From Scatosoma sp045124465 (GTDB lineage Bacteria; Bacillota; Clostridia; Christensenellales; Borkfalkiaceae): a stretch of DNA of 64,000 bases. The notes beneath the pieces are model-generated. The model saw only the letters and a program-made list of their open reading frames with translations, searched no databases and had not been told where the DNA came from. The position numbers were made by a program, and so were the translations under genes. Each line of letters opens with the position of its first letter. Positions within the stretch are counted from its first letter, which is position 1. Below, in pieces: positions 34,409 through 42,473 of the stretch. The DNA lies in contig JBGVLV010000032.1 in the NCBI GenBank assembly GCA_045124465.1, positions 1 to 64,000 of the forward strand. Direction: 5' to 3'.

Positions 34409-34864
34409 ATGAAATCGGTAACTTTATATACGGACGGCGCGTGTTCGGGTAATCCCGGGTTGGGCGGCTACGGCGGCATACTCATTTACGGCGACGTAAA
34501 ACGCGAATACAGCGGCGGCGAACCGCAAACGACCAACAACCGAATGGAAGTTTTGGCGGTCATCGTCGGTTTAAAACGGCTCAAATACCCCTGTAAAGTG
34601 GACGTATACAGCGATTCGGCGTATACGGTCAACGCGTTCAACGAAGGTTGGATATACGGTTGGAAAAAGAACGGCTGGAAGAAGGCGGACGGTAAAGCCG
34701 TGCAGAACGTGGACCTTTGGGAAGAACTGTATGCGCTTACCAAAACGCACGAGGTCACCTTTCATAAGGTCGCGGGACACGCCGATAACGAACTGAACAA
34801 CCGTTGCGACGAACTTGCGCGGGGCGCTATCGCGGAACTTCGGAAAACGTTGCCCGCGGAATAA
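34409..34864 (+). CDS. rnhA: ribonuclease HI
   Basis: 151 residues. Degrades RNA in RNA-DNA hybrids. The carboxylate set is visible: Asp in YTDGACSGNPG, Glu in NNRMEVLAV, Asp in VYSDSAY and the terminal Asp in RCDELAR, with HKVAGHADNE holding the catalytic His. GAGGAAAC precedes the ATG. The gene lies alone after the tRNA terminator. Confidence 0.96.
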   Translation: MKSVTLYTDGACSGNPGLGGYGGILIYGDVKREYSGGEPQTTNNRMEVLAVIVGLKRLKYPCKVDVYSDSAYTVNAFNEGWIYGWKKNGWKKADGKAVQNVDLWEELYALTKTHEVTFHKVAGHADNELNNRCDELARGAIAELRKTLPAE

Positions 34865-34964
34865 CCTTTCATCGATATTTTTTGTTTTCGTACGATATTT
34901 TTCACAAAAAACAGGTATACTATATTAATATAAATAGGTGAGTTTTCACTATAAGGGGAATCGT

Positions 34965-35888
34965 ATGGAAAAACGCCGAGAAAACGGACTGAAAAAAAGC
35001 GCGTTGTCGTGTATTTTGATCTTTTTCGTTCTGACCATCGTTTGCGTCGTATTTTCCACGCTTGTTTTTTTCAACTCCGCAAAACCCTTTTTCGTGCGCC
35101 ACGCAACACTTATTTCGGCGTTGACGGCGGCGTTTTTTTGTTTGCTTTGCGGGTTTTGCGTTTGGCTTACGTTAAAGGGGAAAGAAGTCTTATCCAAAAC
35201 GTTGTTGAGCGTATATATCTTCGCGGCATTTTGTTTGATACTTTGTTATATCTTGCAAAAAACGGGATTTTTCGCCGTGATCCGCGATGCGGAAAGCTTG
35301 CAAAAATATTTGGAAAACGCAGGCGCGTGGATGCCGCTTTTGTATATTTTATTACAGTATCTGCAAGTGGTCGTATTGCCGATCCCCGGCATTGTCAGCA
35401 CGGTGGCGGGCGTGGCGTTGTTCGGCTCGTTTTGGGCGATGATATACAGTCTTATCGGGATCGTGCTCGGTTCGCTTACGGCGTTTTTGATCGGCAGAAA
35501 GCTCGGCAATAAAGCGGTGTCGTGGATGGTCGGCGAAGAAACGTTGAAAAAATGGCAGAAAAAGCTCAAAGGCAAAGACAACCTGTTTTTAACGCTTATG
35601 TTCTTATTGCCGCTTTTTCCCGACGACGTGCTTTGTTTCATCGCGGGACTTTCGACGATGTCGTTCGGGTATTTCACGGGTATGATCGTCGTTTCGCGCG
35701 TGCTCGCGATCTCGGCGACTTGTTATTCTTTCGATTTCATACCATTCAATACGTGGTGGGGGCTTTTGATCTGGGGCGTGCTGATCGCGGTCATCGCAGT
35801 CGGGTTTATACTCGTCTATAAAAATTTGGACAGGATACAGAGCGTACTCTCCAAACGGTTCAAGGTGTTCCGTAAAAAGAATAAATAA
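34965..35888 (+). CDS. TVP38/TMEM64 (VTT-domain) membrane protein
   Basis: 307 residues with about seven hydrophobic segments. The VTT core is seen in VVLPIPGIVSTVAGVALFG, GSLTAFLIGRKLG and the LPLFPDDVLCFIAGLS block. The family includes DedA-like lipid scramblases and transporters; the substrate here is unknown. ATG 34965 follows AAGGGGAA. A basic C-terminal tail (KRFKVFRKKNK) should face the cytoplasm. The gene has no evident partner and is followed by a weak hairpin at 35901-35939. Confidence 0.9.
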   Translation: MEKRRENGLKKSALSCILIFFVLTIVCVVFSTLVFFNSAKPFFVRHATLISALTAAFFCLLCGFCVWLTLKGKEVLSKTLLSVYIFAAFCLILCYILQKTGFFAVIRDAESLQKYLENAGAWMPLLYILLQYLQVVVLPIPGIVSTVAGVALFGSFWAMIYSLIGIVLGSLTAFLIGRKLGNKAVSWMVGEETLKKWQKKLKGKDNLFLTLMFLLPLFPDDVLCFIAGLSTMSFGYFTGMIVVSRVLAISATCYSFDFIPFNTWWGLLIWGVLIAVIAVGFILVYKNLDRIQSVLSKRFKVFRKKNK

Positions 35889-35900
35889 TATTTTTTAACG

Positions 35901-35945
35901 TTTTGCGACATAATGTAAACGTAACGCATAGTCGCAAAATCTTTT
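35901..35945 (+). terminator. possible terminator after the VTT gene
   Basis: TTTTGCGAC (35901-35909) pairs with GTCGCAAAA (35931-35939) across a 21-base loop; the T-tail after it is weak. The rest of the 255-base gap to 36144 is AT-rich and holds only the promoter at 36044. Confidence 0.5.
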
Positions 35946-36043
35946 AATACGAATCACTCATTCGGCAATGCGCGTTTTTTTTCCTTCGGAAAACGGCGTT
36001 GTCGATTTTTTGAAAAAAAATAAAAAAACTTTTATTCATTCAC

Positions 36044-36072
36044 TTGCAATTTAAAATCGTTTGCGGTATAAT
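36044..36072 (+). promoter_or_regulatory. promoter of the biotin-dependent decarboxylase operon
   Basis: TTGCAA at 36044-36049, a 17-base spacer and TATAAT at 36067-36072. Confidence 0.75.
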
Positions 36073-36143
36073 GATACTTGGTAGAAAGTTGTCAAAAAAG
36101 TAGAAATTTTCCTAAACGTAAGGAAATTTTTCGGAGGAATATT

Positions 36144-37511
36144 ATGGACAAGATTCAATTACTGGAAGAAAGAAAAGCGAATCTTTCGGCGGCGGGAAAA
36201 GAGATCCGTAGCCGTATCGACGCGCTTGTCGATGAAAAAAGTTTTGTCGAGCTGTCCGCGTTCAGTTTTTCGAAAAGCGAATTTTACGGCGAAAACGCCG
36301 CAGGAGAAGGGGTAGTAACCGGTTTTGCAACGATCGGCGACTATCCGTTTTATATTGTGGCGCAAAATTTCAACGTACTCGACGGCGGCGTTTCGAAAGC
36401 AAGCTGCGATAAAATAGCGAAATGTCTCGATATGGCGGAAAAGAATATGACGCCCGTCGTGTACGTGCTGAATACGCACGGCGTACAGGTCGGCGAAGGC
36501 GTCACCGTTTTGGAAGGGCTTGGAAAACTCCTTTTGAGAAGTACGCAACTCAAAGGCGTTCTGCCGCAATACGTGATCGTGGACGGCGAGGTGTACGGTT
36601 CGGCGGCAATGCTCGCCGCGATCGCGGATTTCACTTTCTTCTTGGAAAAGAAGAGCGTTCTGGCGATCAACAGCCCGTTCGTCTTGTCTGCGAAATCGGG
36701 AAAGAATCTGTCCAAAGAAGAAGTCGGCGGCGCGAAAGCTTTGAATAAAACGGGTATTCCCGCGTTCGAAGTAAAAGATATGAAAGAAGTTCGCGAAACG
36801 GTGCTTAAACTTACCGAATTGCTCGCGGTATCCGTCGTGGACGCGGAGCTTAACGAATCCCTACCCGCGCTCAACGAAAACGTGACGGCGGAAACGCTTA
36901 TGGGGATATTCGAATCGCCCGTGGAAGTATGGTCGTCGTATGAAACGGAAGTAAAGACGGTGCTTGCCCGTATCGGCGGGATCGCGGTCGCGGCGGTCGT
37001 ATTCGACGGCGGCGAGGCGGGCGTAGAACTCAACGCCGCAAAGCTTGCCAAGATCAAGAATTTTGCGGAGCTTGCTTGTTGCTACTCTCTGCCGTTCGTT
37101 ACGTTCAACGACGTCAAGGGCATTTGTCCTTGCACGTGTACGAATAACAGCCGCGTGATGAAAGAGTGCGCCGAATATTTGGATATGCTCGACACGATCG
37201 ATACGGCGAAGATAGCGGTGACGTATAAAAAGGCGATCGGGCTTGGGTATTCGTTGTTCGCCTCGAAGTCGGTCGGATTCGATTATACTTGCGCTTTCGC
37301 GAACGCAAAAATAGCGCTTTTCGACAGCGTGCAGGGCGCGCAGATCGAGCTTGGCGATACGAAAGCGGATAAAGCGGCGTTGGCGGAGAAATACGCGGAA
37401 GAAAATTCCGATCCCATCAACGCGGCGAAAGACGGATATATCGACGCCGTCATCGAACCGCAGTTCGTAAAACAGTATCTCATTGCGGCGTTGCAAATGT
37501 TTTTGAGATAA
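36144..37511 (+). CDS. acyl-CoA carboxyltransferase subunit (MmdA / 12S-like)
   Basis: 455 residues. Carboxyl-transferase fold: YGSAAMLAAIADFTFFLEK, SKEEVGGAKALNKTGIPAF and the C-terminal VAAVVFDGG and ASKSVGFDYTCAFANAK place it with the 12S subunit of methylmalonyl-CoA/propionyl-CoA carboxyltransferases and decarboxylases. It is shorter than typical (about 510), mostly at the N terminus. It would move carboxyl from an acyl-CoA to the biotin carrier encoded two genes later. ATG 36144 follows GGAGGAAT. First gene of a five-gene operon. Confidence 0.88.
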   Translation: MDKIQLLEERKANLSAAGKEIRSRIDALVDEKSFVELSAFSFSKSEFYGENAAGEGVVTGFATIGDYPFYIVAQNFNVLDGGVSKASCDKIAKCLDMAEKNMTPVVYVLNTHGVQVGEGVTVLEGLGKLLLRSTQLKGVLPQYVIVDGEVYGSAAMLAAIADFTFFLEKKSVLAINSPFVLSAKSGKNLSKEEVGGAKALNKTGIPAFEVKDMKEVRETVLKLTELLAVSVVDAELNESLPALNENVTAETLMGIFESPVEVWSSYETEVKTVLARIGGIAVAAVVFDGGEAGVELNAAKLAKIKNFAELACCYSLPFVTFNDVKGICPCTCTNNSRVMKECAEYLDMLDTIDTAKIAVTYKKAIGLGYSLFASKSVGFDYTCAFANAKIALFDSVQGAQIELGDTKADKAALAEKYAEENSDPINAAKDGYIDAVIEPQFVKQYLIAALQMFLR

Positions 37512-37521
37512 GGAGGGCGAT

Positions 37522-37878
37522 ATGTTGACGAACTTATTGACGGAAACCCTTCCCGAAGGCGGCAGATACGTTGGCATAGGCGAAGTATCGCTGTATGCGC
37601 TCATCGGATTTTTGGTCGTCTTTGCGGGCATAGCGTTTCTGATACTCGTCGTTTGGGCGGTCGGCAAGTTTATGACCAAATTCAACGGCGTGAAAAAGAC
37701 GGCGAAAGAAAAGAAGAAACCGACGGAAACGGTATCCGAAAGTTTGGCGGTCACAGACGCGCAAACGGACGAGATATCCGAAGAAACGGTTGCGGTCATC
37801 ACCGCCGCGATCATGGCGTATTATCAGAAAACAAACCCGAAATGCGAATTTACGGTAAAAAGAATTAAGAGAATTTAA
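37522..37878 (+). CDS. oadG: OadG-type gamma subunit of a Na+-pumping decarboxylase
   Basis: 118 residues. One N-terminal transmembrane helix (LYALIGFLVVFAGIAFLILVV-type segment at residues 24-45), a charged linker and a C-terminal conserved block (VAVITAAIMAYYQK). This is the layout of OadG/MmdD subunits, which hold the membrane pump and the soluble subunits together. AAGGAGGGC precedes the ATG. It sits between the carboxyltransferase and biotin-carrier genes as expected. Confidence 0.88.
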   Translation: MLTNLLTETLPEGGRYVGIGEVSLYALIGFLVVFAGIAFLILVVWAVGKFMTKFNGVKKTAKEKKKPTETVSESLAVTDAQTDEISEETVAVITAAIMAYYQKTNPKCEFTVKRIKRI

Positions 37879-37890
37879 GGAGAAACTATC

Positions 37891-38250
37891 ATGCGTAATT
37901 TTGTTATCACCGTCACCGGTAAATCTTATGAAGTAGGCGTAGAGGAAGTCGGAGCGAGCGTTTCCGCGCCCGTTGTTTCCGCCTCGGTTGCAACGGAAAA
38001 GCCTGCCGCGCCCGCGGCAAAGCCCGTAGCGGCTGCAAACGGAGAAAAACTCCTTTCGCCGTTCCCCGGACTTATCAAGAACCTGCTTGTGGCAAACGGC
38101 GCGAGCGTAAAGAAAGACCAGCCTATCCTCGTGCTCGAGGCTATGAAGATGGATAACGATATCACCGCGCCTTGCGACGGCGTAGTCACGTTCCAGGTAC
38201 AAAAGGGCGCGAACGTGGAATCCGACGCGGTTTTGGCGATCATCGGCTAA
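37891..38250 (+). CDS. biotin carrier subunit (biotinyl-domain protein)
   Basis: 119 residues. The N-terminal MRNFVITVTGKSYEVGVEE is followed by an Ala/Pro-rich linker and a biotinyl domain with the biotin-lysine motif VLEAMKMDND. It carries carboxyl between the carboxyltransferase(s) and the membrane decarboxylase. AAGGAG precedes the ATG. It is the free carrier for both transferases of this operon, since neither carries its own biotin domain. Confidence 0.95.
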   Translation: MRNFVITVTGKSYEVGVEEVGASVSAPVVSASVATEKPAAPAAKPVAAANGEKLLSPFPGLIKNLLVANGASVKKDQPILVLEAMKMDNDITAPCDGVVTFQVQKGANVESDAVLAIIG

Positions 38251-38268
38251 AAAAAGAGGTAGGGCAGT

Positions 38269-39462
38269 ATGCAAAATAATTTACTCATGAGCGTCGGCGA
38301 AATGTTCCGCAATTTATGGGAATCGTCGGGGCTTGCGAACGGATCGTGGCAGAACTACGTGATGATCCTGATCTCCTTCGTACTTATGTACCTTGCGATC
38401 GTCAAGAAATTCGAACCTCTGCTCTTATTGCCGATCGCGTTCGGTATGTTCCTTATCAATCTCCCCGGTGCGTACGACGTCGTTTGGGGTACGTATCCGG
38501 AGGGCGTAGCGCATACGTATGAAAACGTAGAGAACCGCGGACTTTTGTGGTATCTTTTCTATGGCGTGCAAAACGTTATCTATCCGCCGCTCATCTTCCT
38601 TGGTATCGGCGCGATGACCGATTTCGGTCCGCTTATCTCCAACCCCAAGAGCATGCTTATCGGTGCGGCGGCGCAGTTCGGTATCTTTCTGACCCTTATC
38701 GGCGCGGTTGTGCTCGGGTTCGACCTTGCGGCGGCTTGTTCCATCGCCATTATCGGCGGCGCGGACGGCCCCACGGCAATTTATGTGACCCAAAGTTTGG
38801 CAAAGTTTACAAATCAAGACCTGCTTTCGGCGATCGCGATCGCGGCGTATTCGTATATGGCGCTTATTCCCATTATCCAAAAACCGCTTATGCGTTTGAT
38901 CGTTCCCAAGAAAGAACGCGCTATCAAAATGAAACCGCTCCGCACGGTAAGTAAAGTCGAGAAGATCATTTTCCCCGTTGTTGTAACGCTTGTCGTGGGA
39001 TCGTTGTTGCCCGACGCGATACCGCTTTTGGGTATGCTGATGCTCGGTAATCTGCTCAAAGAATCGGGCGTTTGCGACAGACTTTCCTCGCAGGCGCAAA
39101 ACGGCTTGATGAATACCATCACCATTTTCCTCGGCGTTTCCGTCGGTTGTAAGGCGTACGGCGGTACGTTCCTGCAACTCGAAACGTTGATGATCATCGG
39201 TCTGGGGCTTGTCGCGTTCTGTTTCGGTACGGTCGGCGGGCTTTTGATGGGACGGCTTATGTGCAAACTTTCCAAGGGTAAGATAAATCCTTTGATCGGC
39301 AGTGCGGGCGTTTCCGCCGTACCTATGGCGGCGCGTATTTCCGAGGATGTCGGACGGGAAGAAGATCCCAGTAATCACTTGTTGATGCACGCTATGGGAC
39401 CGAACGTCGCGGGCGTTATCGGTTCGGCGATAGCGGCGGGATTTTTGCTCTCGCTCTTCTGA
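38269..39462 (+). CDS. oadB: Na+-transporting decarboxylase beta subunit (OadB/GcdB/MmdB)
   Basis: 397 residues, about ten hydrophobic segments. It decarboxylates carboxybiotin and uses the energy to pump Na+ out. The hallmark AIIGGADGPTAIYVT, the conserved FLGIGAMTDFGPLI and GSAGVSAVPMAARI are all present. AGAGGTAG precedes the ATG. Fourth gene of the operon; the terminal transferase follows 20 bases later. Confidence 0.96.
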   Translation: MQNNLLMSVGEMFRNLWESSGLANGSWQNYVMILISFVLMYLAIVKKFEPLLLLPIAFGMFLINLPGAYDVVWGTYPEGVAHTYENVENRGLLWYLFYGVQNVIYPPLIFLGIGAMTDFGPLISNPKSMLIGAAAQFGIFLTLIGAVVLGFDLAAACSIAIIGGADGPTAIYVTQSLAKFTNQDLLSAIAIAAYSYMALIPIIQKPLMRLIVPKKERAIKMKPLRTVSKVEKIIFPVVVTLVVGSLLPDAIPLLGMLMLGNLLKESGVCDRLSSQAQNGLMNTITIFLGVSVGCKAYGGTFLQLETLMIIGLGLVAFCFGTVGGLLMGRLMCKLSKGKINPLIGSAGVSAVPMAARISEDVGREEDPSNHLLMHAMGPNVAGVIGSAIAAGFLLSLF

Positions 39463-39482
39463 GAATAAAGAGGTAAATAGAT

Positions 39483-40916
39483 ATGGAACTGAATTTCGAA
39501 AATAAAAAAGTAATGCTCACCGAAACGATCCTGCGCGACGCGCATCAATCGCAAGCGGCGACGAGAATGAAAATAGAAGAAATGCTGCCCGTGCTCGAAC
39601 AGCTCGACGAGATCGGATATTATTCGATCGAGGCGTGGGGCGGCGCAACGTTCGACTCCTGTCTTCGTTATTTGAACGAAGATCCTTGGGAACGGCTCAG
39701 AACGCTTAAATCGCACTTAAAAACGCCCATTCAGATGTTGCTCAGAGGTCAGAACCTGCTTGGCTACCGTCACTATGCGGACGACGTCGTGGAAAAGTTC
39801 GTGGCGAAATCCATTGAAAACGGCGTAGGCGTTATCCGTGTGTTCGACGCGTTGAATGATCCGAGAAACCTCGAAGTTTCGATGAAAGCCATAAAAAAAT
39901 ACGGCGGCGTTTGCGAGGCGACCATTTGTTATACCAGCGCGGTCGTTGACGGAAAAGAGATCTTTACCAACGAATATTTCGTAGACCTTGCAAAACAGCT
40001 CGAAGAACGCGGTGCGGACAATATCTGTTTGAAAGATATGGCGAACCTCTTGCTCCCGTTCAAAGCATACGAGCTTGTCAAAGCCCTGAAAGCGGCGTTA
40101 AAACCGACCACGAAGTTGCACCTGCATACGCATAATACGACGGGTACGGGCGACATGGTATATCTTATGGCGATCCTTGCGGGCGTAGATATCGTCGATA
40201 CGGCGTTGTCGCCGCTCGGAAACGGTACTTCGCAACCCGCCACCGAACCGCTTGTAGCGACCCTCAAAGGTACGCCGTACGATACAGGTATCGATATCAA
40301 TAAACTTCTGCCGATCGTAAAACACTTCAAAGGCGTTGAAAAACGGCTCAAAGACGACAAGCTCCTCAATGAAAAGTCCAAGGGGATCGATATCAATACG
40401 CTTTTGTATCAAGTTCCCGGCGGTATGCTTTCCAACCTTATCAATCAGCTTGAAAAGGCGGGAAAAGCGGATAAATTGACGGAATGTCTTGCGGAAGTTC
40501 CCAACGTCCGTAAAGACTGCGGCTATCCTCCTTTAGTAACGCCCTCGTCGCAGATCGTCGGCACGCAAGCCGTGCTCAACGTGGTAATGGGTGAACGTTA
40601 TAAAATGGTCACCAAAGAAACCAAAGACCTGTTTGCGGGCAAATACGGAACTCTCCCGATGCCGATAGACGAAACGGTTGCGAAGAAGGTTTTAAACGGC
40701 GCGGAAAGAATTACCTGCCGTCCCGCCGATCTTCTTCAACCGGAATACGAAGACATTAAAAAGAAGGTCGTTGAACTCGGCTATTACGAAAAAGAAGAGG
40801 ACGTACTTTCCTACGCCGTATTCGAACAAGTCGCCGAAAACTTCTTCAAATGGAGAGAGGCGCAAAAGAAAGGCGTGGACAGAGATCTTGCAAAATCGGG
40901 CGTATATCCCGTTTGA
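39483..40916 (+). CDS. oxaloacetate decarboxylase alpha / transcarboxylase 5S-like carboxyltransferase
   Basis: 477 residues. HMG-CoA-lyase-like TIM barrel with the metal motif LTETILRDAHQS, catalytic lysine block NICLKDMA, HLHTHNTTG and a conserved carboxyltransferase tail. Typical OadA carries a C-terminal biotin domain; this one stops after the 5S-type region, so it uses the separate carrier at 37891. It would donate to or accept carboxyl from biotin with pyruvate/oxaloacetate. AAAGAGGTAAA precedes the ATG. Last gene of the operon. Confidence 0.92.
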   Translation: MELNFENKKVMLTETILRDAHQSQAATRMKIEEMLPVLEQLDEIGYYSIEAWGGATFDSCLRYLNEDPWERLRTLKSHLKTPIQMLLRGQNLLGYRHYADDVVEKFVAKSIENGVGVIRVFDALNDPRNLEVSMKAIKKYGGVCEATICYTSAVVDGKEIFTNEYFVDLAKQLEERGADNICLKDMANLLLPFKAYELVKALKAALKPTTKLHLHTHNTTGTGDMVYLMAILAGVDIVDTALSPLGNGTSQPATEPLVATLKGTPYDTGIDINKLLPIVKHFKGVEKRLKDDKLLNEKSKGIDINTLLYQVPGGMLSNLINQLEKAGKADKLTECLAEVPNVRKDCGYPPLVTPSSQIVGTQAVLNVVMGERYKMVTKETKDLFAGKYGTLPMPIDETVAKKVLNGAERITCRPADLLQPEYEDIKKKVVELGYYEKEEDVLSYAVFEQVAENFFKWREAQKKGVDRDLAKSGVYPV

Positions 40917-40925
40917 TAAAACAGT

Positions 40926-40953
40926 ATTTGTGAAACATTCTTTATGAAACAAT
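40926..40953 (+). repeat. 28-base imperfect direct repeat, copy 1
   Basis: A 28-base unit starting ATTTGTGAAAC and ending ATGAAACAAT. Copy 2 lies at 41012-41039 and matches at 24 of 28 positions. This copy is just after the operon's last stop codon. Confidence 0.6.
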
Positions 40954-40956
40954 TCG

Positions 40957-40985
40957 CGCAACCGACCGATTTATTGTCGGTTGCG
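40957..40985 (+). terminator. hairpin after the decarboxylase operon
   Basis: CGCAACCGAC (40957-40966) pairs perfectly with GTCGGTTGCG (40976-40985) over a nine-base loop. The T-tail is weak (TAACTTTA), so termination may be imperfect or it may serve another role. Confidence 0.6.
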
Positions 40986-41011
40986 TAACTTTATATAACG
41001 AAATTGAAAAT

Positions 41012-41044
41012 ATTTGTGAAACTTTATTCGTGAAACAATATAAT
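41012..41044 (+). repeat. 28-base direct repeat, copy 2, overlapping a likely promoter
   Basis: The repeat spans 41012-41039 and ends in TATAAT (41039-41044), the likely -10 of the next gene. A protein bound to the repeat would cover the promoter. Confidence 0.5.
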
Positions 41045-41094
41045 TTCATTTTTTAACGGGGAAATATTCGAGCGGAAAAAAGCGAGGTGCGAGA

Positions 41095-42354
41095 ATGAAA
41101 AACGTATGTATCGTCGGCGGAGGCGCGGCGGGATTGATGGCGGCGTATGCGGCGGCAAAGAACGGGCATAAAGTCGTATTGTTCGAGAAGAACGAAAAAC
41201 TGGGAAAGAAAATATATATTACGGGGAAGGGGAGATGTAATTTTACAAACGACGTTTCTCCCGATGAATTTTTGCAAAACGTAGTACGCGGAGAACGCTT
41301 TTTGCGCGGTGCTATATACTCGTTTTCCTCGCAAAAGACCATCGATTTCTTTGAAAATAACGGATTATCCGTTAAAATCGAACGCGGAAACCGCGCGTTT
41401 CCGTCTTCCGATCACGCCAGCGATGTAACAAAAACGCTGGAAAAAGCTTGCAGATCAGTAGGGGTAGATATTCGTTTAAACGAAAAAGTCGAAAAAATCC
41501 GTGTTTTACAAGAAGAAAACGGTAATATGTCTGACATAGGTATTATGCCACGCGTAGTAGAATTATCCACTGTAAACGGCGATTATTTGTGTGACGTAGT
41601 AATTATTGCGACGGGCGGATTAAGTTATCCGTCTACGGGATCGACGGGGGACGGATATGTTTTCGCGAAAAACTGCGGGCATACGGTCACGGACTTGAAA
41701 TGCGGGCTTTGCGGGTTGAATTTGGAAGGCGAGGATTTTAAGGAATTGCAGGGGTTGACCTTGAAAAACGTGGCGTTGACGATAAAACAAGGGGCGAAAG
41801 TCGTTTACAGCGATTTCGGGGAAATGCTGTTTACCCATTTCGGAATATCGGGTCCGATCGTTCTGTCGGCGTCGTCGGTCGTCAACCGTTTGCCGCTTGG
41901 TCAACTTTCGGTGGGGCTGGATCTGAAACCCGCTTTGGACGAGCAAACGCTCGATAAGCGGTTGTTGCGTGATTTCGAAAAGTACAAAAATAAACGGATA
42001 TCAAACGCGTTATGCGAATTATTGCCGCAAAAGCTCATTCTTTTCGTATTGAACGCGAGCGGAATATCCGAGAAAAAGAATGTGAACGTATTGACGAAAG
42101 AGGAGCGCGCGAGGCTCGTTTCTACTTTGAAGAATTTGCCTTTGAAAATAAGAAGTTTACGCGGTTTCGAAGAGGCGATCATCACTTCGGGCGGGGTAGA
42201 GCTTTCCGAGATAAATCCGAAAACGATGGAGAGCAAAAAAGTGCGCGGATTGAAGTTCTGCGGGGAAGTGTTGGACGTGGACGCGTTTACGGGCGGTTTT
42301 AATTTACAGATCGCCTTTTCCACGGGGTACGCCGCAGGAAATACGATTGAATAA
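41095..42354 (+). CDS. HI0933/BaiN-family FAD-dependent oxidoreductase
   Basis: 419 residues. N-terminal dinucleotide-binding VCIVGGGAAGLMAAYAAAK, then GKGRCNFTND, RAFPSSDHASD, ATGGLSYPSTGSTGDGY and the C-terminal GGVELSEINPKTMESK and GFNLQIAFSTGYAAG, all characteristic of the HI0933 flavoprotein family (YhiN, BaiN). Functions are mostly unknown; some act on bile-acid intermediates. ATG 41095 follows GCGAGGTGCG. In several Clostridia, as I recall, it precedes cmk, as here. Confidence 0.92.
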   Translation: MKNVCIVGGGAAGLMAAYAAAKNGHKVVLFEKNEKLGKKIYITGKGRCNFTNDVSPDEFLQNVVRGERFLRGAIYSFSSQKTIDFFENNGLSVKIERGNRAFPSSDHASDVTKTLEKACRSVGVDIRLNEKVEKIRVLQEENGNMSDIGIMPRVVELSTVNGDYLCDVVIIATGGLSYPSTGSTGDGYVFAKNCGHTVTDLKCGLCGLNLEGEDFKELQGLTLKNVALTIKQGAKVVYSDFGEMLFTHFGISGPIVLSASSVVNRLPLGQLSVGLDLKPALDEQTLDKRLLRDFEKYKNKRISNALCELLPQKLILFVLNASGISEKKNVNVLTKEERARLVSTLKNLPLKIRSLRGFEEAIITSGGVELSEINPKTMESKKVRGLKFCGEVLDVDAFTGGFNLQIAFSTGYAAGNTIE

Positions 42355-42409
42355 ACGCGAAAATCAACGCGGTCATATAAATCTGTGACAAGATAGAAAG
42401 CGGAAAGGC

Positions 42410-42438
42410 TTGACGAATCAGAAAAATTCGGATATAAT
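42410..42438 (+). promoter_or_regulatory. promoter of the aroH-cmk fusion gene
   Basis: TTGACG at 42410-42415, a 17-base spacer and TATAAT at 42433-42438. Confidence 0.78.
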
Positions 42439-42473
42439 ATTGTAAAGAACGTTCATCGTTGGGAGGGAACACT

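Noticed and set aside
35889..36143. A hidden small RNA or riboswitch in the largest gap
   Set aside because: Only a weak hairpin and a promoter are visible; no conserved riboswitch structure could be recognised.
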